53,078 nucleotides of DNA, taken from contig JAEZCS010000007.1 in the NCBI GenBank assembly GCA_023433445.1, positions 1-53,078 on the forward strand. The letters are read 5' to 3'. Origin of the DNA: Pseudomonadota bacterium. GTDB taxonomy: Bacteria; Pseudomonadota; Alphaproteobacteria; Sphingomonadales; Sphingomonadaceae. Below, in pieces: positions 24,003-31,903 of the stretch; position 1 is the first letter of the stretch, and each line of letters begins with the position of its first letter. A program made the translations under genes and the position numbers. The notes beneath the pieces are model-generated. The model had not been told where the DNA came from. It did no database searches and saw nothing but the letters and a program-made list of their open reading frames with translations.

Positions 24003-24194
24003 ATGTTCGAATTTGCGGCGCTGACCTATGGCGTGCTTGCCAGCATTATCCTTTCGGCAGCGCAACGTAACCGGAAGCTCGCGCGCCCTCATCCGCCGAT
24101 GCTTTTGTACGCCGGCTATCTGCTGTGTGGCTTGTCGGCGGGTGTTGCTGTGATCCTGGCCTATATCGCCCTGTCGCAGTTCGTCGGCGGTTGA
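24003..24194 (+). CDS. Small two-helix membrane protein, unknown function
   Basis: 63 aa. Two hydrophobic helices (about residues 3-18 and 34-60) are separated by the basic loop QRNRKLARPHPP, giving a hairpin topology with the loop probably in the cytoplasm. It lies between tilS and ftsH in the same direction and ends 72 bp before ftsH. GGAAAGC lies before the ATG as a modest ribosome site. I do not recognise the family. The position, beside a membrane protease, could mean an FtsH partner or substrate, but that is only a guess from location. Confidence 0.55.
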   Translation: MFEFAALTYGVLASIILSAAQRNRKLARPHPPMLLYAGYLLCGLSAGVAVILAYIALSQFVGG

Positions 24195-24268
24195 ACGTCG
24201 GGCGGATAAACCGCCCAACTTGCGATTTTGCCGGAGCACCCTATCTTGCCCGGTGAAAGAGAGTGATG

Positions 24269-26218
24269 ATGAACGACGAGAAGGACCCGCAGGGCAATCC
24301 CTGGATCAAGAGCGCAATGATTTGGGCGGGGGTGATTGTCGCCCTGCTGCTTTTCGTTTCGATGTTCGACAGCCGCTCCGCCTCGCAGGCAGGCAGCGGC
24401 ATCGCCTATTCCGAATTCCGTTCGAAGATTCAGGAAGGGCAGGTCAAGGACGTGGCGATCGCCACGGGCAAGATCACCGGCACGCTGACCAGCGGGCAAC
24501 GGTTCAACACCGTTCCCGTCAACGATCCCGGCCTCACTGGCCTGCTCGACGACTATAACGTCAAATATTCCGGGCAAACTGATGAGCAGCCGAGCTTCTG
24601 GCAGATCATGCTCTACCAGTCGCTTCCGTTCCTGCTGATCCTGGGCATAGCCTTTTTCGTGCTGCGCCAGATGCAGAAGGGCGGCGGCGCGGGTGGCGCG
24701 ATGGGCTTTGGCAAGTCCAAGGCCAAGCTGCTTACCGAAAAGCATGGCAAGGTGACGTTCGACGATGTCGCGGGCATCGATGAGGCGCGCGAGGAATTGC
24801 AGGAAATCGTCGAGTTCCTGAAAGACCCGAGCAAGTTTGCGCGCCTGGGCGGCAAGATTCCCAAGGGTGCTTTGCTGGGCGGTTCGCCCGGCACCGGCAA
24901 GACGCTGCTGGCCCGCGCTATCGCGGGTGAGGCGGGCGTGCCTTTCTTCACCATTTCGGGTTCGGACTTCGTCGAGATGTTCGTCGGCGTCGGTGCGAGC
25001 CGCGTGCGCGACATGTTCGAGCAGGCGAAAAAGAACGCGCCCTGCATCGTCTTCATTGACGAAATCGACGCGGTCGGTCGCCATCGTGGCGCGGGTCTCG
25101 GCAATGGCAATGACGAGCGCGAGCAGACGCTGAACCAGTTGCTTGTCGAGATGGACGGTTTCGAGGCGAATGAGGGCATCATCATTGTCGCGGCGACCAA
25201 CCGCCCCGACGTGCTGGACCCCGCATTGCTGCGTCCGGGCCGTTTCGACCGGCAGGTCGTGGTGCCGCGCCCGGATATCGAAGGCCGCGAGAAGATCCTG
25301 GCCGTCCACATGAAGAAGGTGCCGCTGGCGCCCGACGTCAATCCGCGCACCATCGCGCGCGGCACGCCGGGTTTCTCGGGTGCTGATCTTGCCAACCTCG
25401 TCAACGAAGCGGCGCTGATGGCGGCGCGGCGGGGCAAGCGCCTGGTCGCCATGGATGAGTTCGAGGCGGCGAAGGACAAGGTCATGATGGGCAGCGAGCG
25501 TCGCTCGATGGTCATGACCGACGATGAGAAGAAGATGACCGCCTATCATGAGGCGGGCCATGCCATCGTCGCGGTCCATGAACCTGCATCCGACCCGATC
25601 CACAAGGCGACGATCATCCCGCGCGGCCGTGCGCTGGGCATGGTGATGCGTCTGCCGGAGCGGGACAGCTACAGCTATCATCGCGACAAGATGCATGCGA
25701 ACCTGGCGGTCGCCATGGGCGGGCGCGTGGCGGAAGAAATCATCTTCGGCCATGAGAAGGTGTCGTCGGGCGCTTCGGGCGACATCCAGTATGCGACCAA
25801 GCTGGCGCGCGACATGGTCACCCAGTGGGGCATGTCGGACAAGCTGGGTCCGCTGCAATATGAAGAGCAGCAGGGAGAGACCTTCCTCGGCTATTCGCAG
25901 AGCCAGCGCGTCCATATGTCGAACGAAACCGCTAAGGCGATCGATCATGAGATCCGCACAATCGTCGAGGGCGGCTATGATCGGGCCAAGGACGTTCTGA
26001 CCGGCCATGAGGACCAGCTGCACCTGTTGGCAAACGCGTTGCTGGAATATGAGACGCTCACCGGCGAAGAGATCAAGACGCTGCTGGACAAGGGTGAGAT
26101 CACCCGCGACGACGGCACGACGATCAAGCCTTCGACGGTGCCTGCGGCAGGATCGTCCATCCCCAAGACGCGCAAGCGCAAGGGCCCCTTTGGGGAGCCT
26201 TCGCCTGCGGGGATTTGA
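24269..26218 (+). CDS. ftsH: ATP-dependent zinc metalloprotease FtsH
   Basis: 649 aa. It is a membrane-anchored hexameric AAA+ protease that degrades misfolded membrane proteins and short-lived regulators. Two TM helices lie at about residues 14-32 and 113-132 with a periplasmic domain between. The Walker A is GGSPGTGKT (204-212), with serine where most homologues have GPPGTGKT. FIDEIDAVGRHRGAG is Walker B, and NRPDVLDPALLRPGRFD is the second region of homology. The zinc site is HEAGH at about 427-431. GTG 24263, ATG 24266 and ATG 24269 are adjacent; the last is chosen for spacing from GAAAGAGAG. Confidence 0.97.
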   Translation: MNDEKDPQGNPWIKSAMIWAGVIVALLLFVSMFDSRSASQAGSGIAYSEFRSKIQEGQVKDVAIATGKITGTLTSGQRFNTVPVNDPGLTGLLDDYNVKYSGQTDEQPSFWQIMLYQSLPFLLILGIAFFVLRQMQKGGGAGGAMGFGKSKAKLLTEKHGKVTFDDVAGIDEAREELQEIVEFLKDPSKFARLGGKIPKGALLGGSPGTGKTLLARAIAGEAGVPFFTISGSDFVEMFVGVGASRVRDMFEQAKKNAPCIVFIDEIDAVGRHRGAGLGNGNDEREQTLNQLLVEMDGFEANEGIIIVAATNRPDVLDPALLRPGRFDRQVVVPRPDIEGREKILAVHMKKVPLAPDVNPRTIARGTPGFSGADLANLVNEAALMAARRGKRLVAMDEFEAAKDKVMMGSERRSMVMTDDEKKMTAYHEAGHAIVAVHEPASDPIHKATIIPRGRALGMVMRLPERDSYSYHRDKMHANLAVAMGGRVAEEIIFGHEKVSSGASGDIQYATKLARDMVTQWGMSDKLGPLQYEEQQGETFLGYSQSQRVHMSNETAKAIDHEIRTIVEGGYDRAKDVLTGHEDQLHLLANALLEYETLTGEEIKTLLDKGEITRDDGTTIKPSTVPAAGSSIPKTRKRKGPFGEPSPAGI

Positions 26219-26237
26219 GGTTATCGACCTTATGACG

Positions 26238-26270
26238 AAGAGGGCGTGGCCGGTGGCTGCGCCCTTTTTC
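26238..26270 (+). terminator. Intrinsic terminator after ftsH
   Basis: AGGGCG (26241-26246) pairs with CGCCCT (26260-26265) around a 13-base loop, flanked by AAG on the left and TTTTTC on the right. The remaining ~250 bp before guaB hold no gene or recognised riboswitch; I see no clear promoter in them. Confidence 0.75.
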
Positions 26271-26523
26271 GTTGGCGTGAGGTTCAAGAGAGGTCTCCGC
26301 CAGCTATTCCGCGATTCCAGTGAGCTTGCGGTCATCGCGGGAGCAACCTCAGGCCCCACGGTCCTTGGCAAGGCGAGCCAGGTCGGATGTCCGCCCGGCG
26401 TCATTGCGGCATGCGCAACAAAATGTGCCTAAGGTCTGGCCGTTTCGCTGGTTAATGGTTACATGGGCCGCCACGAATCCCCAGCGATCCCCGCCCGGTC
26501 GCGCAATAGAAAGTGGCTTTTAC

Positions 26524-27981
26524 ATGGATATCCGCCTTGGCCTCACCTTTGACGACGTGCTGTTGCAGCCCGGCGAATCTGATGTGTTGCCGAGCCAGGC
26601 CGACACCGGCACCTATGTAACGAAGCAGATCAAGCTCAACATTCCGATCCTGTCTTCCGCCATGGACACCGTGACCGAGGCTGATATGGCGATCGTCATG
26701 GCGCAGCTGGGCGGCATCGGCGTCCTGCATCGCAACCTGTCGATCGAGGAGCAGGCGGATGCAGTGCGTGCCGTCAAGCGCTTCGAAAGCGGCATGGTGG
26801 TAAACCCCATTACCATCACCCCGCGCGCAACGCTGGCCGATGCGCAAATGTTGATGGAGCGGCATAAGATCAGCGGTATTCCCGTGGTCGAGGATTCAGG
26901 CAGGCTGGTAGGCATTCTTACCCACCGCGACGTGCGCTTCGCTGAAAATCCGCAGCAACCGGTCAGCGAGTTGATGACCAAGGACAATCTTGCCACAGTG
27001 AAGGTTGGGGTTGGTCAGGAAGAGGCTCAGCGGCTGCTCCACCAGCGTCGGATCGAGAAGCTGCTCGTGGTCGATGACGAATATCATTGCGTCGGCCTCA
27101 TCACCGTCAAGGACATCGAAAAGGCCGTTACTTATCCGCAGGCGACCAAGGATGCTTCAGGTCGTTTGCGCGTCGCCGCCGCGACCACGGTGGGCGACAA
27201 GGGGCTGGAACGCAGCGAGGCGCTGATCGATGCGGAATGCGACCTCATCGTCATCGACACAGCACATGGCCACAGCAAGCAAGTCGCGGTGGCGGTGGAG
27301 GCGGTGAAGCGCCTTTCAAACCATGTTCAGGTGGTGGCGGGCAACGTCGCGACGGCAGAAGCGACCAAGGCGCTGATCGACGCGGGCGCGGATTGCGTGA
27401 AGGTCGGCATTGGGCCCGGTTCCATCTGCACGACGCGCGTCGTCGCAGGCGTCGGCGTGCCGCAGCTGACGGCCGTCATGGACTCAGCGAATGAAGCAGC
27501 CAAACAAGGTGTTCCGGTGATCGCGGATGGTGGCCTTCGCACCTCGGGCGATGTGGCCAAGGCGTTGGCGGCTGGCGCAAGCTGCGTCATGGTGGGATCG
27601 CTGCTGGCTGGCACGGCCGAGGCGCCCGGCGAGACCTTCCTGTACCAGGGTCGCGCTTATAAGAGCTATCGCGGCATGGGCAGCGTCGGGGCGATGGCAC
27701 GGGGCTCTGCCGACCGCTATTTCCAGGCGGATATCAAGGACCAGATGAAGCTGGTGCCGGAAGGCATCGAAGGACAGGTGCCGTTCAAGGGGCCGGCCAA
27801 GGACGTCATCCATCAGCTGGTCGGCGGCGTGAAGGCGGCAATGGGCTATACCGGCAGCCGCACGATCAAGGATCTTCAGGAGCGCGCCCGCTTTGTCCAG
27901 ATCACCAATGCGGGTCTGTCCGAGAGCCATGTTCATGATGTGACCATCACCCGGGAAGCGCCCAATTATCCGACGCGGTAA
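26524..27981 (+). CDS. guaB: Inosine-5'-monophosphate dehydrogenase
   Basis: 485 aa. It oxidises IMP to XMP with NAD, the committed step to guanine nucleotides. The start MDIRLGLTFDDVLLQPGESD is typical. Two CBS domains lie at about residues 92-205, including KISGIPVVEDSGRLVGILTH. The catalytic cysteine is C302 in KVGIGPGSICTTR, and the mobile-flap region GMGSVGAMARGSADRY follows. The open frame extends far upstream, but the ATG at 26524 gives the conserved N-terminus. The ribosome site is weak (GAAAGTGG). It is followed by a REP-like unit and then an rRNA methyltransferase. Confidence 0.97.
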   Translation: MDIRLGLTFDDVLLQPGESDVLPSQADTGTYVTKQIKLNIPILSSAMDTVTEADMAIVMAQLGGIGVLHRNLSIEEQADAVRAVKRFESGMVVNPITITPRATLADAQMLMERHKISGIPVVEDSGRLVGILTHRDVRFAENPQQPVSELMTKDNLATVKVGVGQEEAQRLLHQRRIEKLLVVDDEYHCVGLITVKDIEKAVTYPQATKDASGRLRVAAATTVGDKGLERSEALIDAECDLIVIDTAHGHSKQVAVAVEAVKRLSNHVQVVAGNVATAEATKALIDAGADCVKVGIGPGSICTTRVVAGVGVPQLTAVMDSANEAAKQGVPVIADGGLRTSGDVAKALAAGASCVMVGSLLAGTAEAPGETFLYQGRAYKSYRGMGSVGAMARGSADRYFQADIKDQMKLVPEGIEGQVPFKGPAKDVIHQLVGGVKAAMGYTGSRTIKDLQERARFVQITNAGLSESHVHDVTITREAPNYPTR

Positions 27982-28076
27982 TCCGGGCCCAATTTCCCAT
28001 GCAAGGGTGTGGCCGAGGATGAGAGCGATGCTGGCTTTTGGCTGGCCCGTTGAAGAAACGCCGCTGTCGCGGCACG

Positions 28077-28109
28077 CCCACCCCCGGCCCCTCCCGCTTG
28101 CGGGAGGGG
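28077..28109. repeat. Single REP-like palindrome immediately before the rsmB start
   Basis: CCCACCCCCGG is followed by a hairpin CCCCTCCCG-CTTG-CGGGAGGGG (28088-28109). The unit has the same order as the right half of the 11920-12045 pair, so it belongs to the same family. Its 3' arm runs directly into GGAGTAAGTC and the ATG at 28120, so it overlaps the ribosome binding site of the next gene. Confidence 0.7.
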
Positions 28110-28119
28110 GGAGTAAGTC

Positions 28120-29295
28120 ATGACCCCTGCTGCTCGCGTTCAGGCTGCGATTGAACTGCTGGACGCCATCATTGCGTCGGCGCGCGATGGCGGACCGGCG
28201 GCGGACACGTTGATCGCCCGGTATTTCAAGGAACGGCGTTATGCCGGGTCGCGCGACCGCCGGGCAGTTCGCGATCATGTCTACGACGCGGTGAGGCGGG
28301 TGGCCGAGCGTCCGGATAATGGGCGAGCCGCAATGCTTGGCCTTGCGCGGGAGCGGCCAGAGCTCGCGGCTCTGTTCGACGGTTCGGCACATGCGCCCGC
28401 GCCGATCAGCGGCGATGAGCAGGGGAGCGACGCTGGCGTTGTGCCAGGCTGGTTAAAGCCATTGTTGGCAGCGCCAGTGGAGCAGGAAAATCTGCTCGGT
28501 CGCGCACCTGTCGATTTGCGGGTCAATCGCCTGAAATCCGTTGCGCAAGAGGTCGCGCCGCTTTTTCCTGACGCGACGTCCATTGGGGGACTGCCCGACG
28601 CGCTGCGGTTGCCCGAGGGCTGGCCGGTCGAGCAGAGTGAGGCGTGGAAGCAGGGGCTTGTCGAGGTACAGGATGCGGGAAGCCAGCTGATCTCGGCAGC
28701 GTGCGGGGCCGTGCCGGGCATGACCGTTATCGACCTGTGCGCAGGGGCAGGGGGCAAGTCGCTGGCGCTTGCTGCGGCGATGCAGGGCCGAGGGCGGCTG
28801 ATCGCGGCGGATACGATCCGTTCCCGCCTAGCCCGTTTGAGTCCACGGGCGGAACGGGCAGGAGCGACCTTCATCGAAACGTTGCTGCTCGATCAGGGGC
28901 ATGAGGCGCGTGCGCTGGAGAGCCTTGGCGGCACCGCCGATGTTGTACTTGTCGATGCGCCATGTTCCGGCACGGGCACATGGCGGCGCAATCCCGAGGC
29001 ACGATGGCGATTGACGCCAGCGCGACTGGAGCGTCTGGTCGGGGAACAGGCACGAATTTTGGACTTCGCCGCGCCGCTCGTCGCTCCGGGCGGAGCGCTC
29101 GTCTACGCGACCTGCGCGCTTACCGATCGTGAGGGGGCCGGCCAGGTGCAAGCGTTCCTCGACCGCCATCGGGGCTGGGAAGCCGAAGAGATTTCGATCG
29201 GGGCAGGGCGAGTGCATGGGCAGGGGCGGCTACTGACACCGGGGTACGACGCCACGGATGGTTTCTATTTCGCCCGGCTTCGCGCTGTTGCATGA
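28120..29295 (+). CDS. rsmB: 16S rRNA cytosine-C5 methyltransferase, RsmB/Nop2 family
   Basis: 391 aa. It methylates cytosine in rRNA with SAM. The N-terminal ~70 residues are NusB/RsmB-like (YAGSRDRRAVRDHVYDAVRR). The SAM domain contains VIDLCAGAGGKSLALAAAMQ at about residues 205-224. The catalytic cysteine pair is in VDAPCSGTGTWRRNPEARW (about 278-296) and YATCALTDREG. It is rather short for RsmB (~430), and another position-specific Nop2-family enzyme cannot be excluded. The Shine-Dalgarno GGGAGGGGGGAG is part of a hairpin arm. The next gene overlaps its stop by four bases on the longer reading. Confidence 0.85.
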   Translation: MTPAARVQAAIELLDAIIASARDGGPAADTLIARYFKERRYAGSRDRRAVRDHVYDAVRRVAERPDNGRAAMLGLARERPELAALFDGSAHAPAPISGDEQGSDAGVVPGWLKPLLAAPVEQENLLGRAPVDLRVNRLKSVAQEVAPLFPDATSIGGLPDALRLPEGWPVEQSEAWKQGLVEVQDAGSQLISAACGAVPGMTVIDLCAGAGGKSLALAAAMQGRGRLIAADTIRSRLARLSPRAERAGATFIETLLLDQGHEARALESLGGTADVVLVDAPCSGTGTWRRNPEARWRLTPARLERLVGEQARILDFAAPLVAPGGALVYATCALTDREGAGQVQAFLDRHRGWEAEEISIGAGRVHGQGRLLTPGYDATDGFYFARLRAVA

Positions 29296-29372
29296 AAGAG
29301 GCGATGGACAAGCCTCGGCAAAATGACGACACTCAGACGGAATCATCGCCTGAAACATGGCTGGAGTTATGC

Positions 29373-29894
29373 ATGCGTTTTACCCCTGCTTCGATTGCCT
29401 TGGCCGTTCTGCTGACCACCGTGTCAAGCGTGGGGCTGACACAGCGCCCGGATACGCAGATTTCGCCCTTGTCGATCGAATGGCAGCAGGCTGGGATCGC
29501 CGCGCGTAAGGCGGGGAACTACGCTGCGGCGAATGATGCGCTGGAAACCGCGCTGGTGGTCGATCCGCGCAACCGCTCTGCCTATATCGAACTGGCTGAA
29601 GTGGCGCGCGCGCAGGGCCTCCAGGGAAAAGCGATCCGGCTTTATCGCGAAGCCTTGCTGCTCGATCCCAATGACGTCCATGCCTTGGTCGGTCAGGGCG
29701 AGGCGATGGTCGAGAAAGGCGCCATTGCCAAGGCGAGAGAAAATCTCGCCTTGGCGCAGAGTGCGTGCAAGAGCGACTGTGCCGCCGTCGGAAAGCTCGC
29801 TGCGGCGATACAGAAGGGACCGCCAGCAACCGTGGCGAGCGCGAAAGAAGGCGTGTCGGTCGTGCCCAAGGCTGCCGAAACGGAGACGCCTTGA
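29373..29894 (+). CDS. Secreted TPR-repeat protein
   Basis: 173 aa from ATG 29373, which gives a signal peptide MRFTPASIALAVLLTTVSSV and has GGAG upstream. The frame is open from 29292, overlapping the rsmB stop (ATGA), but the first 27 codons are hydrophilic and precede the signal. At least two TPR units are visible (about residues 38-107): AGNYAAANDALETALVVDPR and QGKAIRLYREALLLDPNDVH. CKSDC (about 140) may form a disulfide in the periplasm. No specific partner is clear; its place after rsmB suggests co-transcription only. Confidence 0.75.
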   Translation: MRFTPASIALAVLLTTVSSVGLTQRPDTQISPLSIEWQQAGIAARKAGNYAAANDALETALVVDPRNRSAYIELAEVARAQGLQGKAIRLYREALLLDPNDVHALVGQGEAMVEKGAIAKARENLALAQSACKSDCAAVGKLAAAIQKGPPATVASAKEGVSVVPKAAETETP

Positions 29895-30012
29895 GGTTGT
29901 AGTCGGCCTCGAGCGTCTCTCGGGACGGTGTGCAGGTTGATGCGGCCGCCGCTGTCTCGGTGGCGCAAGAAAGAAGTGGGCCCCGCGGTTCAAGTCCGGG
30001 GGTGCAGATTGC

Positions 30013-30876
30013 TCACTGATGATCACGCTCTAGAGCGCGCTGCCCCATCAGCCGGGCCAGGGCGACGAATTCCTCGACACTCACAGTCTCTGCGCGTCTT
30101 TGTGAATCGACGCCGATCTGCTCCAACGCATCCAGCGCGCCGGGCACGCCCTTCAGGCTTTGGCGGAGCATCTTGCGGCGTTGGCCGAACGCGGCGGCGG
30201 TGAGGCGTTCGAGTTGCTTCAACTCCACGCCCTCCGGCGAAGGCTTGGGAGTGATGTGGACGACGGCGGACATGACCTTTGGCGGCGGCGTGAAGGCGCT
30301 GCGGTGGACCTTCATGGCGATGCGGGCGTCGCTGCGCCACTGCGACAGAACGGCCAGGCGGCCATAATGGTCGCCGCCCGGTTTTGCGACAATGCGTTCG
30401 GCCACTTCCATCTGGAACATGAGCGCCAGGGAAGACCACCAGGGGAGCGGATCCCAAGGGGCCGAGAGCCAGCCGACCAACAAGGCCGTCCCGACATTAT
30501 AGGGGAGGTTAGCGATGATATGCGCGCCAACGCCAGCTTCCGAGCGTGCATCCACCTGCATGGCGTCGCCGGAAATGATCCGGAGCTGGCCGGGAAAGCT
30601 GTCCGCAAGTTCCGCTAGCGCAGGCAGGCACCGGTCGTCCCGTTCTACGGCAACGAGCCGCGCACCGGCTCGCAGGATCGCGCGGGTAAGGCCGCCCGGT
30701 CCGGGACCAACCTCGAACGCCGGTTGATCCTTCAGCGGGCCGGGAATGGCGGCAATGCGGTCAAGCAACTGTTCGTCCAGCAGGAAATTCTGCCCGAGCG
30801 CCTTGCTCGCCTGCAGGCCGTGCGCGGCGATGACTTCACGCAGCGGCGGCAGGACCGGCCGGGAGTCAGATGCCAT
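30013..30876 (-). CDS. rsmA: 16S rRNA dimethyladenosine transferase (KsgA)
   Basis: 287 aa. It dimethylates A1518 and A1519 of 16S rRNA late in small-subunit assembly. SKALGQNFLLDEQLLDRIA opens the SAM fold, FEVGPGPGGLTRAILRAGA is motif I, and IANLPYNVGT is catalytic motif IV (NLPY). Its start overlaps the pdxA stop by 11 bases. It is the last gene of the lptD-surA-pdxA-rsmA operon, the same order as in E. coli and most proteobacteria. It is convergent with the TPR gene. Confidence 0.96.
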   Translation of the reverse strand: MASDSRPVLPPLREVIAAHGLQASKALGQNFLLDEQLLDRIAAIPGPLKDQPAFEVGPGPGGLTRAILRAGARLVAVERDDRCLPALAELADSFPGQLRIISGDAMQVDARSEAGVGAHIIANLPYNVGTALLVGWLSAPWDPLPWWSSLALMFQMEVAERIVAKPGGDHYGRLAVLSQWRSDARIAMKVHRSAFTPPPKVMSAVVHITPKPSPEGVELKQLERLTAAAFGQRRKMLRQSLKGVPGALDALEQIGVDSQRRAETVSVEEFVALARLMGQRALERDHQ

Positions 30877-31903
30877 GAGTAAGTCGCGACCTGGCCGCTT
30901 CCGCCGCCATCTTCAGCGCAGCCATCATGGCTCCTGGGTTTGCGCTATCCGTGCCTGCGATCCCGAAGGCCGTCCCGTGATCGGGCGATGTACGCACGAT
31001 CGGAAGGCCTAAGGTGATGTTGACGCCTTCATCGAAATGCAGCGTCTTGAGTGGGATCAGCGCTTGATCATGATACATGCACAGGACCGCGTCATAGGTT
31101 TCGCGCGCTCGCGCATGGAACAGGCCGTCGGCGGCCAGGGGGCCGACTATATTCATCCCTTCCTCGCGAAGAGATTCGATGGCCGGAGTGATGATCTCTA
31201 TTTCTTCGCGGCCCAGTGCCCCGCCTTCGCCGGCATGAGGGTTAAGCCCGGCGACGACGATGCGGGGACGGGGGATGCCGAAGTTGCGCTTCAGGCCCTT
31301 GACCGTAGTCGTTGCGCGGGCGCGGATGAGGTCGATTGTCAGGGCGGACGGCACCGCGGCAAGCGGAATGTGGATCGTGACCGGCACCACCTTTAGCGAT
31401 GGCCCAGCGAGCATCATCACGGCGTTGTGGGGCGCAACACCACAGCGTTCAGCCACAAATTCGGTCTGGCCCGGATGAGTGAAGCCGACGCCGTAAAGCT
31501 GTTCCTTGCCCACTGGGGCGGTGACGATACCGGCGGCGGACCCAGTCCGAGCAAGGCCGACGGCGGCCTCCAGCGCCTGAAAGGCGGTATGCGCGCCATC
31601 AACGCTGGGCGAACCTGGAACGATGTCTCCAGCGTCAGCTACCTGGAGGCATGGCAGAGCGGTGTCGAACAGCGCCACCGCTTCCTGAGGCGTAGTGATG
31701 GGAGCCACCGGGCCAGCCCAGACCCGGCGCAGGGAGGCGGCATCGCCCACCGCGAAAAAGCTGGGCAACCCGCGTGCTTTACGCATCACCCAGCTTTTTG
31801 CCACGATTTCGGGGCCGATGCCGGCAGGATCGCCCAGCGGTACGGCGAAGGGCGCCAGCTCCGGTCGAGCCGGGGCTGGATCAGTTATAGTCGATGACGG
31901 CAT
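30866..31903 (-). CDS. pdxA: 4-hydroxythreonine-4-phosphate dehydrogenase
   Basis: 345 aa. It makes the PLP precursor by oxidising 4-hydroxythreonine phosphate. VPLGDPAGIGPEIV is at about residues 21-34; GFTHPGQTEFVAERCG and AGLNPHAGEGGALGREE carry metal-binding histidines, and MYHDQALIPLKTLHFDEGVN is the third metal/substrate segment. The frame stays open to 32125, but that extension lies inside surA. ATG at 31903 gives the normal start with 23 bases of overlap with the surA end. Both junctions overlapping suggest tight translational coupling through the operon. Confidence 0.95.
   Translation of the reverse strand: MPSSTITDPAPARPELAPFAVPLGDPAGIGPEIVAKSWVMRKARGLPSFFAVGDAASLRRVWAGPVAPITTPQEAVALFDTALPCLQVADAGDIVPGSPSVDGAHTAFQALEAAVGLARTGSAAGIVTAPVGKEQLYGVGFTHPGQTEFVAERCGVAPHNAVMMLAGPSLKVVPVTIHIPLAAVPSALTIDLIRARATTTVKGLKRNFGIPRPRIVVAGLNPHAGEGGALGREEIEIITPAIESLREEGMNIVGPLAADGLFHARARETYDAVLCMYHDQALIPLKTLHFDEGVNITLGLPIVRTSPDHGTAFGIAGTDSANPGAMMAALKMAAEAARSRLTHGI

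Noticed and set aside
24161..26404. A 747-codon open frame on the minus strand opposite ftsH
   Set aside because: It mirrors the ftsH codon pattern in GC-rich DNA, gives Arg/His-rich text without a domain, and has no ribosome site; similar antisense frames lie opposite lptD (33389-35788, plus strand) and pcm-tolC (40221-42329, minus strand).
26219..26523. A possible purine riboswitch before guaB
   Set aside because: I could not find the conserved junction sequence or a terminator just before guaB; only the ftsH terminator is present.
30025..30045. CTCTAGAGCGCGCTGC, like an end of the CTAGAGCA element
   Set aside because: It lies within the last codons of rsmA, and no second terminal repeat or hairpins follow; probably chance.
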